Assembly: GCA_003255025.1 (NCBI GenBank)
Contig: QANY01000052.1
Location: forward strand, 248,001-312,000
Direction: 5' to 3'
Source of the DNA: Datisca glomerata
Lineage: Eukaryota; Streptophyta; Magnoliopsida; Cucurbitales; Datiscaceae
DNA: 64,000 nt
Of the stretch, positions 12,276-22,544 are shown one piece after another. Position 1 is the stretch's first letter; every line of letters starts with the position of its first letter. A model generated the notes under the pieces. It was not told the DNA's origin. It was given only the letters and a program-made list of their open reading frames with translations, and did no database searches. The position numbers and the translations under genes are program-made.

Positions 12276-14104
12276 GCTATTACAAAGCATGGAAAGCAAA
12301 CAAAATGCATTGGATTTACTTCGAGGTACACCAGAAGAATCGTACGTGAGACTACCATCGTATTGTTATGCATTGAAAGAAAAATATCCAGGCATATAGT
12401 GGTTTCAGTATACCATTTATTGATTTCTTATTCAATATATCTGATTTTCATTTATGTTTTTTGTAGGTACTGTGACAATTATTCAGAATGATAAGAATGG
12501 CACGTTCAAATACATTTTCATTGTAGACCTGTGATTTCAGTTGATGGAACTTTTTTGAAGAATAAATACCTCGGTATACTTTTAACAACATCATTGTTGG
12601 ATGGTAATAATCAAATCTTTCCTATGGCATTTGCTGTGGTAGATTCATAAAATGATTTATCTTGGGGTTGGTTTTGTGAAAATTGAAGGAAGTAATTAGT
12701 GATAGAGAAAATCTAGTAATTATATTTGATAGACACGATAGCATCCCAAAGGCATTGTCGAAATGGTTTTCGAAAGCTATTAATGGTCTTTGTATACAAC
12801 ATTTACTGTTTAATGTCAACTCTAAGTATAAAAATTCAGTTGTGGACCCCATTTCTATCGATGTGCAAAAGCATATATGATTGAAGACTTTGAAATCAAT
12901 ATGCGTGCTTTGAAGTCTATTCACCCTTCGATTCGCACATACCTTAACAGTGTTAGATATGAGAAATGGACTCAGTATCAATTTGTTAGACATCTATATA
13001 ATGTCATGACAGCAAATATATCAGAAAGTCTAAATAATGTATTGAATGATGCTTGTGGTTTACCGTTACTCATTATTTTTGTGGTGATTTACTGATTTTT
13101 GTTGTTTATTTTGTTTGATTGTACTAAATATTTTGCATTTTATTTTGCTCATTTCGAACCGTTGAACTGACCAAACCAAACTGTAAATCACGGTTTGGTT
13201 CCGTTCATAAGAGTTTTACGGTTCGGTTTAGTTCTGTATATAGTCGAACCATGAATTTCTGTTCAGTTTAATTTTCCTCTTAAAAACTGACTGAACTGAA
13301 CCGTGAACACCCCTAACTATTACAAAGCATGGAAAGCAAAATAAAATGCATTGGATTTGCTTCGAGGACACCAGAAGAATCGTACGTGAGACTACCATCG
13401 TATTGTTATGCATTGAAAGAAGAATATCTAGGCATATAGTAATTTCAGTACATCATTTATTGATTTCTTATTCAATATATCTGATTTTCATTTATGTTTT
13501 TTGTAGGTACTGTGACAATTATTCAGAATGATAAGAATGACACGTTCAAATACATTTTCATTGTAGACCTGTGATTTCAGTTGGTGGAGCTTTTTTGAAG
13601 AATAAATACCTCGATATGCTTTTAACAACATCATTGTTGGATGGTAATAATCAAATCTTTCCTATGGCATTTGCTGTGGTAGATTCATAAAATGATTTAT
13701 CTTGGGGTTGGTTTTGTGAAAATTGAAGGAAGTAATTAGTGATAGAGAAAATCTAGTAATTATATTTGATAGACACGATAGCATTCCAAAGGCATTGTCG
13801 AAATGGTTTTCGAAAGCAATTAATGGTCTTTGTATACAACATTTACTGTTTAATGTCAACTTTAAGTATAAAAATTCAGTTGTGGACCCCATTTCTATTG
13901 ATGTGCAAAAGCATATATGGTTGAAGACTTTGAAATCAATATGCGTGCTTTGGAGTCTATTCACCCTTCGATTCGCACATACCTTAACGGTGTTAGATAT
14001 GAGAAATGGACTCGGTATCAATTTGTTAGACATATAATGTCATGACAGCAAATATATCAGAAAGTCTAAATAATGTATTGAATGATGCTTGTGGTTTACC
14101 ATTA
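12026..14104 (+). repeat. ~1.04-kb direct tandem duplication across the hAT/MULE junction
   Basis: Positions 12026-13066 and 13067-14104 are near-identical with an offset of 1,041 bp, falling to 1,036 after a small deletion in copy 2. Each copy starts in the hAT 3' end (TTACTCATTATTTTTGTGG) and runs through the hAT terminus, the target duplication and the transposase core to GCTTGTGGTTTACC. The junction shares TTAC, suggesting a short-homology or unequal exchange event. Because both copies contain the hAT end, the insertion came first. Confidence 0.95.
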
Positions 14105-14796
14105 CATTTTTTATGGAATTTTTGAGGCAACTGTCACAAAGATGGTTTTATGAACATCGAGGAGCATCTAGTTACATGATTATGACATTTACTGAATGGG
14201 CTGAAAAAATGTCTACGTAAGCAGATGGAGCGTTCACGAACAATGACTATAAGACTGTTTCATTTTTAATGTTAAATGTCTACTTTAAAATTTTTATCAA
14301 TAGTTCATATTGGTATGTTCGATATTTTTTTATAGGCCATCGTCTTTGACATGCATGAGTTTTAGGTGGTTGATGGTGATTTAATATGTATTTTACAGCT
14401 ACTAAATAAGTCATGTATGTGTCGAAGATGAGATATATATGAAATATCATGCGCACATGCTGTAGCTGTAATGAATAAAAGGCAATTGAATTCGTACTTG
14501 TACGTTTCTTCATATTATTTCAAGAGCGAGCTAGATGCAACATATGAGGGATTGGTCCATGATCTCAGAAAAAATAATCATGGAATGTTCTAAAAGACGT
14601 TCAAATGCATCATATACTTCCACCTAAAAATAAACGTTCAACCGGTAGACCTAAGAAGCAGAGGATTCCATTGATAGGAGAATTTAACAAAGTGAAATGT
14701 GGGAGGTGTTTAATGATCGGATATAATCGTAACAAGTGCAAGAACCTCGTGGCTTCAACAAGTAATCAATTGAAGAAAATGGAGATTAGATTCTGA

Positions 14797-15539
14797 GTTC
14801 TCTCTACATCATGCTGAACAACAAATATTATTGATCTTTATGTTTTATGTTTTTTACTTTTTTTTATAGGTCTTAATTTAACATATCAATGACAGTTATT
14901 TTCAATCAAGTATTACTAATTATTGATGATATTTAATTTTAATAAACAATTTCTAACTGTTGTCAAAGTTATTGATCAATAATAACGTATATATATTTGA
15001 TGAAGTTGTTTGTTATACATTATCTTATCATTTGTTCCCTTTAGAAAAACAACAACAAAAAATTAAATTTAAACAACATCATCATTATTATACTTAATTT
15101 GACAATAACATATTGCATAATATATATATACCATATATATTGAGATTTGACTTAATGTTACAATGTTACAATATGTATATGCACACACAGTGTTACAATG
15201 TGTAAACTTCAACAACATATTGTATAGTGTGTGTGTGTATAGACCATATATCACGTTATTCTAAAAATAATTACACAAGGATATTCGTTATGAAACATTT
15301 GTCAATCATGGTCAACCATATATTTATAAAGACATTTTCCATTATCTATTGATCATAATATGCAGTCACAAAAAGTATCCAGTTCAAAAAATAATCCACA
15401 AATTTGTTCATTTACTATTAACTACCAGATATTGAAGCCATCAGCTAAACAAATCCATCACACATTGCAGTTTAAAAAAAATAAACTAAGTTCTTCCTTT
15501 CAACCACTATCAATAACCAAATGATGAAGAGGTTACTCA
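14797..15539. other. MULE interior, AT-rich, no gene
   Basis: Between the transposase stop and the minus-strand DUF1985-like segment. Contains a CA/TG-rich diverged microsatellite (about 15130-15245) and AT-rich DNA. Probably the convergent 3' regions of the two genes of the element. Confidence 0.45.
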
Positions 15540-17180
15540 TCCGCTTCTTGTGTCTGAGTGATTATGTGAAAATCAGGAGGTGTGAAAGCTGCAGGATGTG
15601 GAATGATTGCCTTACTTGACTTTTCTTTCATCTCCTTTTGTCCCTTACCAACCAATTTTGCCATATCAGGTCCTTTCCCCTTGCATCGTCTGGTCAATGG
15701 AACCCTTTTTCATGGTGATTTATCGATGGTTGATGTCTTAATAGGTGGCACTCGGGACTATACAGTAGGTTCAATTGTTGTTGAAATTATTGGTGGAACG
15801 GGTGGCAGAATAATATCTTGAACAATGCGCTGCACAACAGTTTCAACCTGTATTTAAAATAAATAAGTAACGTAGGCAATAAAACTATACATAATTATGT
15901 TTATGAAAATCAGTAGTTTAGTCAATGGATCAAATTAAAAATATAATAAATGTATCAATACGTTTTTCACTAAATTACCTCCAAATCGTCCAAGCTCAAG
16001 TTCGGTAGGTCAGTTTCATCTTCATTTCCTTTCTCATTATTTGTTCCTTGTTGCGGATGTTTTTGTTGCTCATCCACGTGCTTTGCCAAAACCTTAAATG
16101 ATATTTATATCTCATTAACAAAGGAAAATTTTAGTACTTACATTCTTATTTTTAAAAACCATGTCCGTCAAATCACGCTTGTCAGGTTGAGTGACAACTG
16201 TCCAATTGTTCATCATTGGCTTAAAATCTCCCACTTTCTTTGCAAATATCATTGGGGGCGTTGTCAATAAAGATACTGTCTCAAGTACCCAGACGATTAT
16301 TGCATGCGGGAAACCATAGAACGCATGAGCAGTTCTTTCTAAAAATTGGCTTATTTTCTATACTTGCTATTGTTACATCAAAAGATAGTTTTCCTCAAGG
16401 ATAAAAATCGAACAGCTCGTCATTATCAACCAACAGTAAATGAAAATGGTCAACCATTATATGCTCATATTTAAGGATCAATAGGTTTTCCAAACAGTAC
16501 AACTTGGCAAGCTTCATAATCGTGTCATCCTCATAATTTTTTTTTGATATTGTTCAAGTATCAAAAGCAAAGTTAAGCATCTTCCTAGACATGATTTTAT
16601 TATTCTTGAAGTATTTTTCATTCAATTTTCCATCCCCGATTTTGGTCCTATCCACGTGCATAGATGCAGTCCATCGTAAACCAATTATAACCCCAAATCC
16701 CTCATGGTGAATCTAGCCACTTTCCAACTAAAATTAAAGTACATAGCATTTGTCCTATCTGGTGACAATGTTTCCTAACTATGTGTCACAAAAGTTGTGC
16801 ATGAAATTTACTAATTTTTAAGTCAAGAAAGTGTCCAAAGCAACCTTTTCAGAAGTTGGCCCTCTGCTGTTCGCTCAATGACAGGTTGACGGGATCCATG
16901 ATAGTTGGTTTAGAAAACAGGTTAAGCTTATGATTCTTGTTCCAGTTTTTATCTTGAACAATCAATTGTAGTTCCTAAAAAAAATATAACATTGATTAAC
17001 TTCCTAGCTAACAACAAGTAAGCTAATACTAAACCAATTATTGACTCTTACTGATCTTAGTTTGTTCATCTTCGTTGAAACGTAACCATCATTTACCAGA
17101 TGATTGTCCTTTAGTGTTTTTCTTGGTTGACTTTAATGTTTCCCCCTTTCCTGAAGAATTCTTATCTGTCATTGTTAATG
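15540..17180 (-). pseudogene. DUF1985 / ULP-like gene segment carried by the MULE
   Basis: Read from high to low coordinates. About 16750-16690 gives FNFSWKVARFTMRDLG then IIGLRW. About 16680-16560 gives KIGDGKLNEKYFKNNK and SRKMLNFAF. About 16530-16440 gives TIMKLAKLYCLENLLILKYE-like and DHFHLLLVDNDELFDF. About 16345-16140 gives AFYGFPHAIIVWVLETVSLL and KPMMNNWTVV. This is the order of the plant DUF1985 domain (VARF...GL, then YGFP-hydrophobic-VW-E). That domain is often joined to ULP1-type SUMO protease domains and is known to be carried by KAONASHI-type MULEs. I see no protease catalytic His-Asp-Cys region. 15540-15850 may be a Pro/Gly-rich downstream exon. Several frameshifts and stops make it non-functional. 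The family assignment is from recall of the motif order. Confidence 0.6.
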
Positions 17181-17519
17181 CTGCCATAATCGAATAAAAC
17201 AATTTAGGATATAGAGAACCAATATCTCTTTGACTCACAAAAGTCAATACATTATTATTGACTCTCAGTTATATAATATAACAAAATCTCTATATATACA
17301 TAATAGCCAATCAATAAAACATAATATCGTACAATGATTATAGACACCTCTTTCCACACCCACGGTTGGTAGAACCAAAGCTCTGCATGTTTGTCACATC
17401 TCTTTTTTTGGAACTGCCCCTTTGTGTCTTCCAACCAATTCAAGACAGTAACTAATAAGACAACCAAATCAACTGAGTAGAAACCCAAGAGTCCCATGTT
17501 GGAAATTTTCCACGAAATT
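17181..17519. other. MULE interior, unassigned
   Basis: An 80-codon open frame on the minus strand (17255-17497) with a hydrophobic stretch and a short WxxxxVWKEV patch matches nothing I know. It may be an exon end or chance. Confidence 0.3.
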
Positions 17520-18090
17520 ATTTAGATCAAATTTCTAATGCAAGCTCTGCGACAACAAGTACCCGGGCGAGAAAAAGAAAAAATGAGATTGAAATTCCAC
17601 TTGGCATCTTTGGCTGGAAATAATATCAACATATGTCTGAATTCTACAGATTTAGCCAAAGAGCTTTCTCATAGATCCCTTTCACTAATGAAGAAGGCAG
17701 GAAAAGAGAGAGAAATGGGGAAAAGAGCGTTGCTTTATTTGAGGAATAAGATTCTATAGTAGCACTAGTATATTATTTTATTAAACTTAGCCTTCCTCTC
17801 ACATGAAATTCCGGACCAAGCAACCTGAATCTTCCCTCGAGAGTCTCTCTGCATTTTGGGAGTAGAGCATGCAAAATCGAGCAATGGATCTTAGAATAAT
17901 TCTCTTTTGAATGGCATGACTCTTTCTATTTTTGTGTTGCTTACCATATCCGGATCTTATCTATCTACTCGAAAATTCATCTGGTGACTTCACGGTCACC
18001 AAAGAAGCCCCAAGAAGCATCGAATATTTCCGATGAGATCCATGGGGCAATTCTTAGATAGCAAGCACTAGCTCCCAGTGCGACTTTATA
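17520..18090. other. Higher-GC foreign-looking segment inside the MULE (possible organelle-derived DNA)
   Basis: Base composition is clearly less AT-rich than the flanks, and the sentence style (CCCGGGCGAGAAAAAG, CATATCCGGATCTTATCT, GAAGCCCCAAGAAGCATCG, CTAGCTCCCAGTGCGAC) recalls plant mitochondrial intergenic DNA. I cannot name a mitochondrial gene in it. A 73-codon frame (17538-17759, +) has no recognisable homology. It could equally be a captured host gene fragment. Confidence 0.3.
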
Positions 18091-18147
18091 AAAAGAAAAA
18101 ACATACGAAATTGAATATCGAAGATGATTGTTCAGCATCGACACACA

Positions 18148-18282
18148 CATGCATGTTCAAAAACTGGGTTTTTTTCCTAGAAATTTTATCAAAGATAACA
18201 CATTCTTCAATCTTTTATATACCAACCATTTTCAGAAAATTTTATCAAAGAAAATCTTTATGCACATGCATGTTCAAAAACG
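18148..18282 (+). repeat. Pair of short direct repeats
   Basis: CATGCATGTTCAAAAAC occurs at about 18149 and 18265, and AAATTTTATCAAAGA occurs twice between them, indicating a small nested duplication. Confidence 0.7.
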
Positions 18283-18539
18283 TACAAAAGGAAAAAATAG
18301 TGATGTCAGTCTTATTCGATTTAAAATAGTCAATAAAAAGGAAAAAAAATACGTACCTCTTCATTCTTTAGTAAATTTTTCAATGATCTTTAGTTGCCGA
18401 AAGAAATTCAGGAGCTTGTTCTTCAGCATCAAATGGTGTTTAGATGAAGGTCAAGGTTTTGAGACTTTCTTGAAGATGATTGTTTTGGGTTTTTTATTTT
18501 GATTTTCGTTTTTGATTTTTTATTTCCTTGACTTGATTG

Positions 18540-19436
18540 TCGGTTTTCTACAGCAATTACCTTAGAATTCTAAGGTAAGTGGTAGTTTTTTTTTCTGAAT
18601 TGTAATTGGTGGATTTCAAATTTTTGTTTCATTTAATTATTAATTGTTGAAGCCTATTTACCTTATTTGTTTACTATTTTAGGCGGGATTGCGAGAATAT
18701 TGAAACTTAAAATTGATATTTTATGGTTAATGATGTTTTCAGCGGATTTTTTGTTTTTGATTTAATTTTGGAAATCTCATTAATTACTTGGTCGATAAAA
18801 GATTATGTTGTGGCTGATTTCTAGGGATTTTCTAAATTTTAAATATTTTATGATAATATCTTAGATTGTTTTTTATTTTTTTGAAACAATTAATGTTTCA
18901 TTATCTCATTGTTCAATTTTTATTAAGAATTTCGGTAATATTTCATTGATTTTATGAATTACAATCTTCATATTTTAGTTTTTTTTAGTTTTTTTTAAAT
19001 CGAATGACTTACGTTTTTTGATAAATTGACATAAAAATATGGATATTAAAACTGATTTACTCTTATATTGATAGTTGAGCATTTTTTTAAACTCTAATTT
19101 CATTATGAAATAAAATTTTATATTTATTGTTTATAATTTATTCCTGAACAAATTAAAATTATTATTTATCACAGTAGTTGTTGATAATGTAGTAAATTTA
19201 AATTTTAAATTTCAAAAATATATATTTTCTTTAATTATAAGTATATAGACTGATATATCAATAACTTTCATTCGATTGATCAATATTTACAATGTAGTTG
19301 GTTTATATAGATTACGAGTATTATGGTCTAAATTTATCAAGCGTTTTAAAAACTTACTATTTACCTATAATTTTTGAAACCTGATTATTTTTTAACATAC
19401 TATTAATAAATTTGTCTATATTAGATTTTTTTCCCC
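18540..19436 (+). repeat. MULE right terminal region
   Basis: From about 18600 to 19436 this is matched by the complement of 58305-59105 (blocks TTTACCTTATTTGTTTAC, ATTATCTCATTGTTCAATTT, GATTTTATGAATTACAATCT, ATAACTTTCATTCGATTGA, CTATTTACCTATAATTTTTG). The outermost 80 bp is the inverted counterpart of the left end. Confidence 0.75.
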
Positions 19437-20959
19437 ATAAAAATAAGATGAGCAAACGACGGTTTTGTTATAGGCCCACAACCTATCAATTTTGGGTTTA
19501 AAAATTAAATATAATTAAAAAAAAAAGAATTGCTGAAAAAACCTGGAGAAAACCCCACTTCAAATCCCATATCGGAAATTCTATTGTTAAAATACCTTCT
19601 ACGTAAAAAATGAAAAATTTTGGGGAGATCAAGTAGACAATTTGTTAGGGAGAATAGAGGGAGATGTGTTATAGGGGTTTATCTGATATCTGGAGAATGG
19701 AGGGAGATGTGTTTTAGGGGTTTATATGACATCTCCACCCTCGAGGAGGAATCAAATTTCCCTTATCAGGAGGCATGCCTCCCTACATCACTCAAAACAA
19801 ACATGCGATCTATAATATCCCCACTAATCCAACATTACTTTTCCAATATACCCAAAAATAAACGGCCCTTTAGAATTAAGAGCTCTAAGCTTTTCCCTCA
19901 TTATTAGTCTTTTCTCACTATTAGTCTTCCCCTGACTCTTCTCCTTCCGGGTCTTTTGTTTGTCTTTTTTATGTAGAGTTTTATGTTCGTCTTTTCTTAT
20001 ATAGGGTTTTTAATTTATATGATCCTCTCTTTCAAGGAGGTTATTTTATTATCATTTATATGGAACGATTAATCTTTTTCATTTCCATGCATAGATAATT
20101 TAGAGCTTGCCAAAATGTGTTTTTCCGATTAAACCCTCCCTCTCCTCTTCCAAATTATAACTCCTACATTAACAGAAGAAGGTAATATAAGACGCATCAC
20201 GCACACAATTAAATTAGCTTGGCTCTCTGCTTTTTGTGTTATTAAGTCCTCCATAATTGTTTTTCATTGTCTTTTACATTTTCTATGATCTCTTCTTTGT
20301 TTTTTATTTGCTTCTATTCAGTCTTTCAATTGTTGTTGATGGGTGTTCAGGCTAAATCTGCAATTGTTTGACTTTTCAGCCCCGAGCTTAGAACCTGCAG
20401 TATAATCTAAGATAAGTCCAACAAAAGTAATGGAGTCTTATCAAAGCACATTTAATGATCGAGTTAGAATCTAGTCGAACAAAATATTCAGTAATTTGTT
20501 TTAGGAAGGACTTCTATTGTTCACTTGACTTGGTACGTATAGCAGTGTAATAGCGGGTGGTGCACTTGGGCAAAATTGCTTGAAACAAAAGTGTGAGGCT
20601 ATTTAATGATTTGGCGTTGATTTGTCGATATTAAGATATATATATATATGTGTCTTTACATGTCATGTTTTATGTAATGAATGGCGGAGCTATTTATTGA
20701 AATTACCACATGTTAAAATATCATCATGATGTATAAACAATGCATTAAATACAATCAACTTTATTATTGTGAAAGCATAAAATGTTGTATATATTTTGTC
20801 TCTTGAGTGGAGATCCATACTTTTCAGTTTGTCTTTAGCATACTTTGTCGTTTAGCGCCAAGCTGAATCATGACTTAATTAATTTGATCTCTAATTTTTT
20901 GAAGTAATTGTACATATCAAATAAATATGTTTTGAAATCTGAGTTAAGGGAAAGCCGGT
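19437..20959. other. Spacer with a 43-bp tandem repeat
   Basis: About 19650-19735 holds two copies of a 43-bp unit beginning GGGAGATGTGTTATAGGGGT. An open frame over it (19620-19907) looks like chance translation of the repeat. A (TA)n run lies at about 20636-20650. No gene or RNA was recognised. Confidence 0.5.
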
Positions 20960-22544
20960 TTTTCAATTTTTTTTCATAAATAACAGATTTTTAGACGCAA
21001 TGTCATCAATAAGTTATTGATAATTTGACAATTTTGCCCCTTATTTAACAGATTCAATTATCTGATTTTGTGAGGGAATGTCACTTAATGAGTTATCCTT
21101 ATTTCTTTTTAATAATTTCAGTTTATAGTATCATTAATATATATTATTTTAAATTAAATTAAATTAAATCTTATTGTTTATTTTTATTTTCTCTTTTTTA
21201 ATGATTTTAGTTATGAAAATTATATTTTCCATAACCGAATGATTGTAATCTAAATTTACAGCTATGTTCAAGGAAGTTCACCTGAAATTGAGAAGTTTTG
21301 ATTAACCGAATAATTTCAAGGAGACTTCCAATAGTGTTTTTTTGCCATCCGTAACACCCATTGGTTTTCAGATTCCTTTGAAAGAAAATAACATCTATTG
21401 ATTGCATTCATTCTCCATAATCGAAGAACATCCCAAAGGTTTTTGTGTTTAAGTTTGTGAAGAAAATTTTAGATTTTTCGATCTTAATATTCATTCATAT
21501 TCTAGTTTCTTAGTTTTTTTGTTGATTTTGTGATTTGATGCTTGATTGACTTGTGGGTTAGTTATTATTTACCATAGTTAAAGTAGTTTTCATAATCGTA
21601 GTTTAAGTATTTTTACTTTTTTATTTTTTAGTCAAATTTGATCCGTAGATTGAAATTAGAATTTTAAATCTATTAATTTTTTGGGAAGTAAAAATTGGTT
21701 TCCTTTTTTTAGGTTAGTGGATGCGGAATTGTTTGATTTTTAAAAATTACGATAAATTTAGAAAGTGTAATTAAAAAATTGAAGCATTTATATCTGTCAT
21801 AATATATGCAAGTACATTACTACTTACATATATTTATTATGATATATTGACCGAGATTTTGTAGGGTTTCTTGTTTTATTTTTTATGATTTATTGACAAT
21901 CGAAGTTAGTTATTATTTACCACAATTAACTAGTAATTTTCCATAACAATATTTAGATGTTGCTTTACATTTCAATTATTTCGATGAATTTTGATTTGTT
22001 GATTTCAAAATGAAATATTATATCAATTAATGGGTTATAGAGAAGTTAATATTGCCTCCATTTTTTAAGGTGTATATATGACGGAATTTGTTTGTTTTCT
22101 AAATTTTCATTAAATATGTACCGTTTATGAAAATTAAAATTATACAATTAAAACATTGTTATCTGCCATAGTTGAGTCAAATATATAACTTATTTACTTA
22201 TGATTTATTATGGTACCCGTACAAAACAAGCATTATATTTCAATTTATTAAAAATTTTGATTTTATATCATTGATCGAATTATCACTGATTTATTATTAT
22301 TTTTTATTCATTTAATTTGAGTTCTGTTTAAGGTTTGATATTCAATATTTAATTGATTGTGAAATTTATAGATTCTGTTAATTACGATTTAGATGACTAT
22401 TAAATATAAGATTAATTACAGTGCAAATTCTTTGCAAGTTATAATTTCATTTATTGTAGAGTATATCAATTAAGTCTATCAGATTTAGATATATGATTTC
22501 TCCAAAAATATATGTAGTGTATTATATATAGGTGATGAAAATTT
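20960..22544. other. Very AT-rich region, possibly a decayed MULE end
   Basis: About 21205-21245 (TAGTTATGAAAA...TTTTCCATAACCGAATGATT) is similar to the MULE left end at 9825-9865. The following AT-rich, TTATTTACCA-containing DNA resembles MULE leader regions. The similarity is short, so this is a weak call. No reading frame was found. Confidence 0.3.

Larger units (their letters stand above)
10341..14796 (+). pseudogene. MuDR-type MULE transposase, interrupted and frameshifted
   Basis: Begins MYDGRWDESKSYV (10341), the usual plant MULE N-terminus with a PB1-like region. The MuDR DNA-binding region follows at about 10770-10990 (FKNMYELKKAL, VRCVNDQCKWFIRA), then a frameshift to VREYIKEHNYLLEF. 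The catalytic region, read across frames, includes PVISVDGTFLKNKYLG (12528-12575), then LDGNNQIFPMAFAVVDS, WGWFCEN-KEVISDRENLVI and DRHDSIPKAL, and AESLNNVL-like ISESLNNVLNDA. The C-terminus (14110-14796) has a SWIM-like finger (CMC...ISCAHAVAV) and a zinc knuckle, CGRCLMIGYNRNKC, in which the histidine is tyrosine. The hAT element at 11138-12275 and the 1.04-kb tandem duplication disrupt it. A short intron-like stretch (about 14225-14335) may be real. Confidence 0.9.
9543..19436 (+). mobile_element. Large Mutator-like element (MULE), decayed, with nested insertions
   Basis: Both ends carry related inverted terminal sequence. The left end reads GAATAGACAAGT...GTTATGAAATAATCTG...TAGGTAAATA. 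The complement of the right end reads AATATAGACAAATT...GTTAAAAAATAATC...TAGGTAAATA. Inside are a MuDR-type transposase on + (10341-14796) and a DUF1985/ULP-like segment on - (15540-17180). Independent support comes from the 1.5-kb element at 58305-59790, which consists of exactly these two ends in inverted orientation. The ends are accurate to roughly 10-20 bp. I could not confirm the expected 9-bp target duplication. Frameshifts, stops and a hAT insertion show it is dead. Confidence 0.75.

Noticed and set aside
12622..14033. Two 123-residue minus-strand frames
   Set aside because: Antisense of the duplicated MULE transposase core; identical twice only because of the tandem duplication.
18128..18502. 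124-codon plus-strand frame in the MULE
   Set aside because: No recognisable domain; spans short direct repeats and AT-rich DNA, probably chance.
9543..19436. 9-bp target duplication of the large MULE
   Set aside because: Flanks are AT-rich and no unambiguous 9-bp match was found at the estimated ends.
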